Source: Climacium dendroides (Eukaryota > Streptophyta > Bryopsida > Hypnales > Climaciaceae). Taken from it: 64,000 nt of DNA. Below are positions 57,750 to 64,000 of the stretch, piece by piece (position 1 is the first letter of the stretch; each line of letters begins with the position of its first letter). The stretch is from assembly GCA_950106755.1 (NCBI GenBank), contig OX467082.1:10478001-10542000 (forward strand), written 5' to 3'. The position numbers and the translations under genes are program-made. The notes under the pieces are model-generated. The model did not search any database. It was not told where the DNA came from and was given only the letters and a program-made list of their open reading frames with translations.

Positions 57750-58744
57750 GTTCACTATAAGAAAATTGCGTCTGCCTAGACATTTAGCCAAAAACGACGT
57801 ATGTCCGCGAAAACACGATACGTTGCAGAAGATGTTGGGGTGTCAGGCCGAAAAAGTGAAGATTTTGCTCTGGCGTCTTCGATAGCACTGCTAGATTTCA
57901 GTCACAGCATACTGATGCTACAAAAAACAATGATGTAATGTAAGACATCTAGGTGGACACCAGATGTTTTCAAGGATGTTCACAATAACATGTTCAGCCA
58001 CGTCACCATCTTTGGCCAAACTTAGCTCAGAAGTTGATTTAGAATTTTGTTGTGGTTAGAGGTAAAGTGATTGCCCAAGGTTAAAAAGAGGACAACGGGC
58101 AAGTGGTGACTCCTAAAAGCTTACGTGGCATTTGACGTGGCATGATGAGGTGGAAATTGTGTTACGTGGCATGATGCCATGGAAATTGTGTGACGTGGAC
58201 ATGGGTGATGACGTGGCATGCCACGTCAACATACTTGGCCTATCCATGTTCCGATCTTGGATGTCTCCGTGGACGTCACAAGTGACGTACTAACGTCCAC
58301 ATTGACGTCACTTTTGGCGTCAACATTTTGTACTTACTGCAAATGTAACTTCAAACCACATGCTATTCATTATGCGTTTCATTACGTCTGACTAGACGTG
58401 TGGGTGTTGTGGAAGCAATTGTAGGCGTCTTGTTTGATGTCAAAATGACTATACATGCTTGACATGACTTTATGCTTAAGGTTGAATTTGCACATGATGC
58501 ACGTCCTTCCTATGTAGTACAAAATGACTTATGTGTTTACTTGGTTTAGGTTCATTTTTGAGCTATTGAAGTATTTCTCAAACGTCCTATGTGACATCAA
58601 AATGTTGGCATAGTAAACACATGTCAGTGATGTGAACACCCTATGTTTCCTCCTCAGATGTAATGTCATCGCTAACTATGGCATCATACTCTCCACCATT
58701 GTCTGCTGGTTGGCGCACCGGGTCCACGACTTGTTGTAGTGGTT
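57750..58744. mobile_element. CACTA-like non-autonomous element, 989 bp
   Basis: The left end is CACTATAAGAAAA at 57753; the right end, read inward from 58741, is CACTACAACAAG. The 3-bp GTT flanks both sides (57750-57752 and 58742-58744), as expected for CACTA elements. Subterminal repeats include ACGTGGCATGATG near 58130-58170. No transposase frame. Confidence 0.7.
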
Positions 58745-58778
58745 ATAGGCCATCAAAATCCCTATCATTCACCAAGTG

Positions 58779-59035
58779 CACCATATAAGAAATCTTTGTT
58801 TTTTCTGATGTTAGGCCAAAAACATTGTACGTCTAGGATAACATCATATGTCTGAGAAAACATTGGGATGTCACGGCGACGGACGCTGAAAAAGCAAAGA
58901 TTTTGGTTGGATGTTGTAGAAAGTATTGCTAAATTTCAATCACAGCATATTGGTGCTATTAAAAACAATGACGCAATCTAAGACATTGTTGTGGACATCA
59001 GATGTTTTCAAAAATGTCCAGAAGAATTTTCAAAA
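58779..59035. mobile_element. Second CACTA-like end, direct repeat of the first
   Basis: CACCATATAAGAAA at 58779 opens about 250 bp that resemble 57753-57990: GCCAAAAAC, ACGTCTAG, GAAAACA, AAAGATTTTG, TTTCA(A/G)TCACAGCATA and ATCAGATGTTTTCAA in the same order. Its right end was not found. Possibly a related element inserted next to the first. Confidence 0.6.
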
Positions 59036-60615
59036 TGTTATAAGCTATATAGATTTAATTTATATAACAAATTTATATAAATTAGATGAATGGATTTGTT
59101 ATGAAAAAAGGTTTACAAAATCATATCAATATTATATTATATAAAAATATTTATTTTTAACTTAAGATTTAAATTCTAAATTTTATTAGTTTAAAATCAT
59201 AAATTTTGCATCAAATTTTAATAATTTCTATTGCTATTTCACCTTCTTAACTTATTATTTTCAAATCATTCATATCTAATGTGGGGTGATTTTCTAGTGT
59301 TCTTGGACTTTGAGATATTTGACATCTTAACCCTTAAAGGACCAAGGCCTTTTTTTTGCTAGAAAACATTGAAAATTGTCATTTTTGTAGCAAAGAGTAA
59401 AGAATTTTTTTCCACATCTAACTATAGGATCTTACACCTAACAAGTAGAAAAAATTGTAGAAAAAATTGTAGAAAATTTTTTTGAATTTTTGACCGCATA
59501 GATTTAAAGTGGAAAAAACAAGTTTTTTAGCGCATTGAGGGACTAGATTTTTTGACTTTGTAAAATTTTTGCACTACAGAGTTTTGAGATTTAAATATTT
59601 ATAGTAGAGAATTGAGGTGAGAGTTCAGGAAAATAAAAAATAAATTAAAAAAAACTTAAATTTCATTCTTAAGAAAATTGTTAAGTAGAAGTAGGTATGA
59701 GATAGAAGGAAAATCTAAATATTAATAAATTTTAGATGGAATTAAAATGTACTAATCCCAATGGTGAGATTGTTCTAGCAAGTAAACTAAACTACGTGAA
59801 ATTTTTATTTTTAAAAAATTGTAAAAATTGCATTCAGAAATGCATCCAACAAGTTATTTTTTCCAAGAAGATGCTCTAATTGCCTAAAAAACAAAAATGT
59901 CCATAACTTTCCCATAACAAATCCAAATGAAATGAATCAGAGCTTTCCAGATAGACAAAAATATAATCTACAATTGGAATTCCATGTTGGATGTATTGTT
60001 GTGTCATACTATATTGAAGTTGATGTTGCAAACAACCTAGATTTAATAAATGTGACTTTATCAATTAAATGTTCAAGGAGACATCCCCATATATGTTGGA
60101 AATGACATGCAAATGTTCATCATGACATTATAAACAACAAATAAGATTTGTAGAAAATTTTGAAATTGTTAAAGCAAATGTTTAAAACAACATTGATGTG
60201 GATGCCTAATTTCATACTACAGATGTTCTTTTGAATGTTTACAATGACGTCGAAAAAAACATAACTAAGACATGTAAATGTTTTTTAAAACATCATTTCA
60301 GACATCATTGTATTTATGTTGCTGCTCATATTTTAGTTTTGTATATCCCATATTGTTTGTCATGCCTCCTACACCCCACTAGTATAAAAGGCTTGTCTTT
60401 TCATCAATTAATAAGTAGATTTTTTAGCCATTCAATATATTTGATAAATATAGTGTATGGCATATTGTATATGTATTGTATTTTGTATGGTGTATTTTGT
60501 ATGGCATGTTGTATATATTTTGTATGGCATATTTTATATGTTGTATTGTATATGATATACCATATATTGTATATTTTATATTGTGTACAACATATTACTA
60601 CATTGACAACATTAG
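59036..60615. other. AT-rich DNA without genes
   Basis: No supported gene. A TATG/TATT-rich simple stretch lies at about 60450-60590 (GTATGGCATATT-like units). Confidence 0.5.
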
Positions 60616-60633
60616 AACGAACGCTATATTCAA

Positions 60634-60664
60634 AATTTTGGGAGTTTAGGACTCTCCCAAAATA
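60634..60664. promoter_or_regulatory. Small hairpin near the element end, copy B
   Basis: ATTTTGGGAG, a 6-7 base loop, then CTCTCCCAAAAT. Counterpart of 25915-25955. A transposon terminus or 3'-end processing signal are both possible. Confidence 0.45.
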
Positions 60665-60863
60665 ATATTGTCGATTTTGATACCAATACGAATGGATGTT
60701 TTGTATATAATTTAGGTTGACAAATATTAGACATACTAATTTTTTAATGTAATTTCCATTAAAATGAGAGTGTAGTGACATACAAAGTCTCTAGTTTGAA
60801 CATTAGGTCAAATTTCAAGCACCAATGCTAACATTAATATACATAAAATCTTTACTTTTTGAA

Positions 60864-60979
60864 CACCATGTCATGAGCTTTGAAGTTGGTTGTAAAGGAT
60901 GGTTCATGTCATTCAAACGGTCCGAGTTCTATTCCCATTGAATATGAATAAGCGGTTGAGGGAGAGGCATGACTTGGTG
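60864..60979 (+). repeat. tRNA-like / SINE-like stem-loop, copy B
   Basis: CACCATGTCATG (60864-60875) pairs with CATGACTTGGTG (60968-60979) with one mismatch. The inside has GAGTTCTATTCCC in place of copy A's B-box, so the promoter match is weaker than in copy A while the stem is kept. Confidence 0.55.
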
Positions 60980-61468
60980 CTGCCTAATGACCTATGCATG
61001 TAGCTAAGAAAGTTGTAACAATCAATCGGCCCCCTACCCGAATTGTGACAATTACTTAACACAATTATCAGACACATAGTCATTAGAACCACTACCCATT
61101 TTTTCCAGTTGCTTCAAATTATCAATAATATTCGTCATAGATATTATAACATAAGTGCTTCAACAAAAATAAATTAAAACATAGAAAAATAATAAAACTC
61201 AAATGTACTTAGAAGCAATTTATTATAATTGAAATTGAATACTCTTGTTTTGTAAAAACAAAAGCTACATTTCAAAGCATATAAACAATACCAAACTATA
61301 AATCCAAACCAACATAATTAAAGTATATGCCATCTACTGCAATATATAAATTCCATCCATTACACAAAATATGTGGATGGGAAAACAAAATAAAACATAC
61401 CACATATACCCTTATGTACATATGGCTTCTCAATTATAGGAACTCAAGCTCTCGTTAATGACTTCAAT

Positions 61469-64000
61469 TTATATAGCAGGGATCTTAATCATGCACTCCT
61501 GAGTGTCTTTCTTGATCCTCGACTTCCACGCTGTCATAAGAGCATTAGTGTGTTGCCAAACAGGAGGTTCAGTTTCATCTACCTTCCAACGCAGACCTCT
61601 TTCGCTGTCCCATCCGGTGTAGAAATCTATAACATCTTGATTCCTTGATGTTGGACGGAAGTATTGAATACGGACACAATTCGGATTTTCTGGGTTGCAG
61701 TTCGGATCAAACAATGCCCTTGCAATCCACACCGGATGAGTGTCACCATCTGCGGGGCGAACCGCAACAAAATAGCCTTCAAACAAATCTCGAGCTACCC
61801 GAAAGGATGGATTTGGACGACCACTCAACGGCCCAACGTACGGGTCATTTTCCCCAAACTCTTCACGCTCTTCACCATCCTCGTTCAATTCATCCGCTCG
61901 ATTTGCTACTACTCGTGAAGTTGGCCAAAAACCATCTCTCAAAACACCAAAGGTAGGTAATGGTTCCATCAACGCTATCTTGACGCCACGCCAGTACCTC
62001 ACTATGTGCTCGTAACGTCTTAGGTAATCCCCAGTGACATCTGCATTGCATAAATTGTCCCAATATTTCACGAACCCCGACACACCTTTGACGATGTCAT
62101 CTAAGCTTTTCATAGGCTTCAACGGAACAGGCAGCGGTTCACCCCGTGGCCACAAACTTCGCCCTTCAACATCTTCTTTCCATAATTTGATGCCTCTTCC
62201 GTCTTCTCCTAACCACTCTGCATCAGTGCAAAGAAGTTTGTACTTCATGACAGGGCACCCCGTTGAGTCCAAGTAGAACTTCAACTGATGTGGTTTTGTG
62301 TGTCCAACGAGGATGTCATCACCATCAACAAGCGACCCTGCTATAAAACCCTTGAAATCGGGCACTTCTTCAATAAGGTGAGGGATAACGGGGATGGAAT
62401 CCACATCCATGAACGACTTCATTAGTACTGGTACTGTTGAGAAGTTGTCTTTCTTCAAATCCATGCTCCATCTTCCAAACAACGCATCTATGTCGTCATG
62501 TGTGTGACCCACAATCATGAAGTTTACGTACACTTCCCGGAAGATTTTGTTTGCGACAAGTAAAGACCAAAAACAGAAAACATATCTATTCTTGTTGTCT
62601 CTAGTGGCATTGTCCATCTGCACGTTCAAAATGGGCGGTAGCCGCATGGCTGGAGCTAAAGTATTTGGCAACAGCGATAGTGACACGTTGCACATGTCTG
62701 CACCCTCTAGCACAGCCTTAAACAAATTAGTGGACTTTGAATTTTTGAACAATTCTCTAGAAGAAGACTTCGGAACTAACTCTAAATCTTGCAACAACTT
62801 TGCCATTGATCCAACGGTATAGTTGGAGTCATGGGAGAAGACATCCAAGCCATAATGCGCATAGCGTACATCTGCATGACCATGTGCAAGCATGCCCGTC
62901 ACAGAAACTGGTAGCTTCATGAGGCCATCGAGTTCTTTACTCTTGTGAGAGAACACAGGATAAGCGGTTTTCAAGTGATCCATTTTGTCGTGTATGATTG
63001 TAAGACATTCATGCGGAGACTTGAATGACAACTCTCGATTGATGTAATATACATCCCTATGGGCACGAGCAATGGTAAGATGCCTATCCAATCTTTTTGC
63101 CCATTTCAAAGCAATTTGAGATCCACTGATAGCACCCTTAACAAGCTCATTTAGCTTGTCACAAGTAGCACACCGAGCAAAATTATCCCCTGGCTTCTTC
63201 ACATCGAATTCTGAGAACTTTGTGGACCTTATTTTACTCAAGTTCGAAGTGGAGATCTCCTTCAATCCGAAGGCCGCATTGGAATCATTGAGTTTCTTCA
63301 ATTGGTCTTTCCATTGAAATGAGGCCGGAAGAATCTTTGACACGACCTTCTCACCTGCCTTCAGACTCCGGGTGCGATGCAGCATATGATCGACTTCCCT
63401 GTCAAGGATGCACTTTAAAGAAGCTATTGCTTGTAGGGTATGTTCTCTAGGCTTCAACAGTCCTGTATTACCGTGATCCCTTGCTTTTCGATCGAGCTTC
63501 ATGTATTTTGAGTAGCGATAGAATGTAGACTCAGCAACTCCCGCAATAAGCATCCATGCGCGCAAACACACATTTATGCCTTCAATTGTAACCATCTTCC
63601 TTCGATGTGCACCTTCATGAATTTGTCTGTGCACATCAGTCTTCATAAAGGCACGGTGTTTAAATGTTGAATTTCTGTACATTCTTTCTTGAAATGCCCG
63701 AATTCTCTCCCTCGGGAACGATTGGACACAATTCTTATTGCAGCAGACCTTGCTAGACACCATGTTGATTGACTCTTGTGTAAGGAGGTCTTTTGCTCTG
63801 ACAGCAGTTTGACGAGGCGGATTTCGGTTGACACTTGCATAGGGCCTAGTAGATTTGGATGATGGTGGATTCATTAAACTTGCTTGCAGACGGTTGAATT
63901 TGTCTCTCTGTTCATGATCGCGTAAACTAGCACCACGTCAGTGCACGAGCTCAATAGGCCAAGCTACTAATGAGAAGACATTCTCTTCAGAAATGTCCAC
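61469..64000 (-). CDS. DUF7869-type transposase, copy B, partial
   Basis: 801 uninterrupted codons from ATG 63874 to 61469. The same frame extends to the window edge with one TGA (63938-63940) where copy A has Cys, so the start is probably outside the window and this copy is slightly damaged or starts late. Residues from 63874: Cys-rich VCCNKNC (43-49); helix-turn-helix-like GVAESTFYRYSKYM (112-125); CATCDKL (235-241); IIHDKMDH (293-300); VQMDNATRDNKN (418-429); GHTHDDIDALFG (456-467); SH3/chromo-like GYFVAVRPADGDTHPVW near residue 700. The acidic residues in the three core motifs fit an RNase-H-like DDE transposase. It is the better preserved of the two copies. Confidence 0.85.

Larger units (their letters stand above)
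60620..64000 (-). mobile_element. DUF7869-type DNA transposon, copy B (cut by window end)
   Basis: It repeats the order of copy A from its left end: hairpin (60634-60664), TTTCCATTAAAATGAGAGT (about 60755), tRNA-like stem-loop (60864-60979), GTTGTAACAATCAATCGGCCCCCTACCC block (about 61012-61040, quoted here only as landmark), then the transposase. The 5' region with any palindromes lies outside the window. Confidence 0.65.

Noticed and set aside
60231..60781. Cys/Tyr/Ile-rich open frames in a TATG-repeat area
   Set aside because: They come from a simple TATGTTGTAT-like repeat; both strands are open and composition is extreme.

Overview
This window looks like nuclear DNA of a land plant. It is AT-rich and dominated by mobile-element relics, has GT-AG introns, carries a short run of plant-type telomere repeat (TTTAGGG units near 31.5 kb), and holds hAT, CACTA-like and DUF7869-type transposon genes. 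A seed-free plant or gymnosperm fits the style of the repeats, but I cannot name the organism. No rRNA, true tRNA gene, CRISPR array or bacterial operon was seen.

Layout. 1.5-11.9 kb: remains of an unrecognised multi-exon gene (zinc fingers, RS-rich part, coiled coils) split by a CCGG-rich element at about 7.7-11.2 kb. 12.5-13.1 kb: a 598-bp non-autonomous hAT-like element with terminal inverted repeats and an 8-bp target duplication. 13-17.4 kb: AT-rich DNA without genes. 17.4-18.2 kb: GC-motif cluster plus a pseudogene of an unknown family (second copy at 55.6-56.0 kb). 18-25.3 kb: tandem repeats, a second CCGG-rich element, a gag-like remnant and a GTCCGCGCCC-type cluster. 25.9-31 kb: DUF7869 transposon copy A, with a palindrome array in its 5' region. 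32.3-34.7 kb: 174-bp repeats in two opposite-facing arrays. 35.2-44.1 kb: a multi-exon gene that reads as ParB-like domain, DNA-methylase-like domain, coiled coil/NLS region and FCP1/NIF-type HAD domain, with short palindromes in most introns. 44.4-45.1 kb: long hairpins. 45.6-49.4 kb: hAT transposase copy C (minus). 49.4-56.5 kb: repeats and GTCCGCGCCC clusters. 56.5-57.7 kb: hAT copy D (plus), cut off next to a CACTA-like element. 60.6-64.0 kb: DUF7869 transposon copy B, running out of the window.

The most interesting part is 29.6-43.3 kb. The palindrome TCAGCGCGA-N-TCGCGCTGA recurs about 17 times, only upstream of the DUF7869 transposase gene and in the leader and introns of the ParB/methylase/FCP1 gene. 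ParB-family proteins of bacteria and phages bind palindromic sites, so a large element that encodes a ParB-like protein and carries its own sites is an attractive but untested reading. The splice phases of the six exons are mutually consistent, which supports one fused gene.

Most coding regions here are decaying. Many in-frame stops are TAG, and two can be matched to glutamine in a sister copy. This suggests C-to-T loss at methylated CAG (CHG) sites. All assignments come from reading the sequence by eye; no database search was possible.
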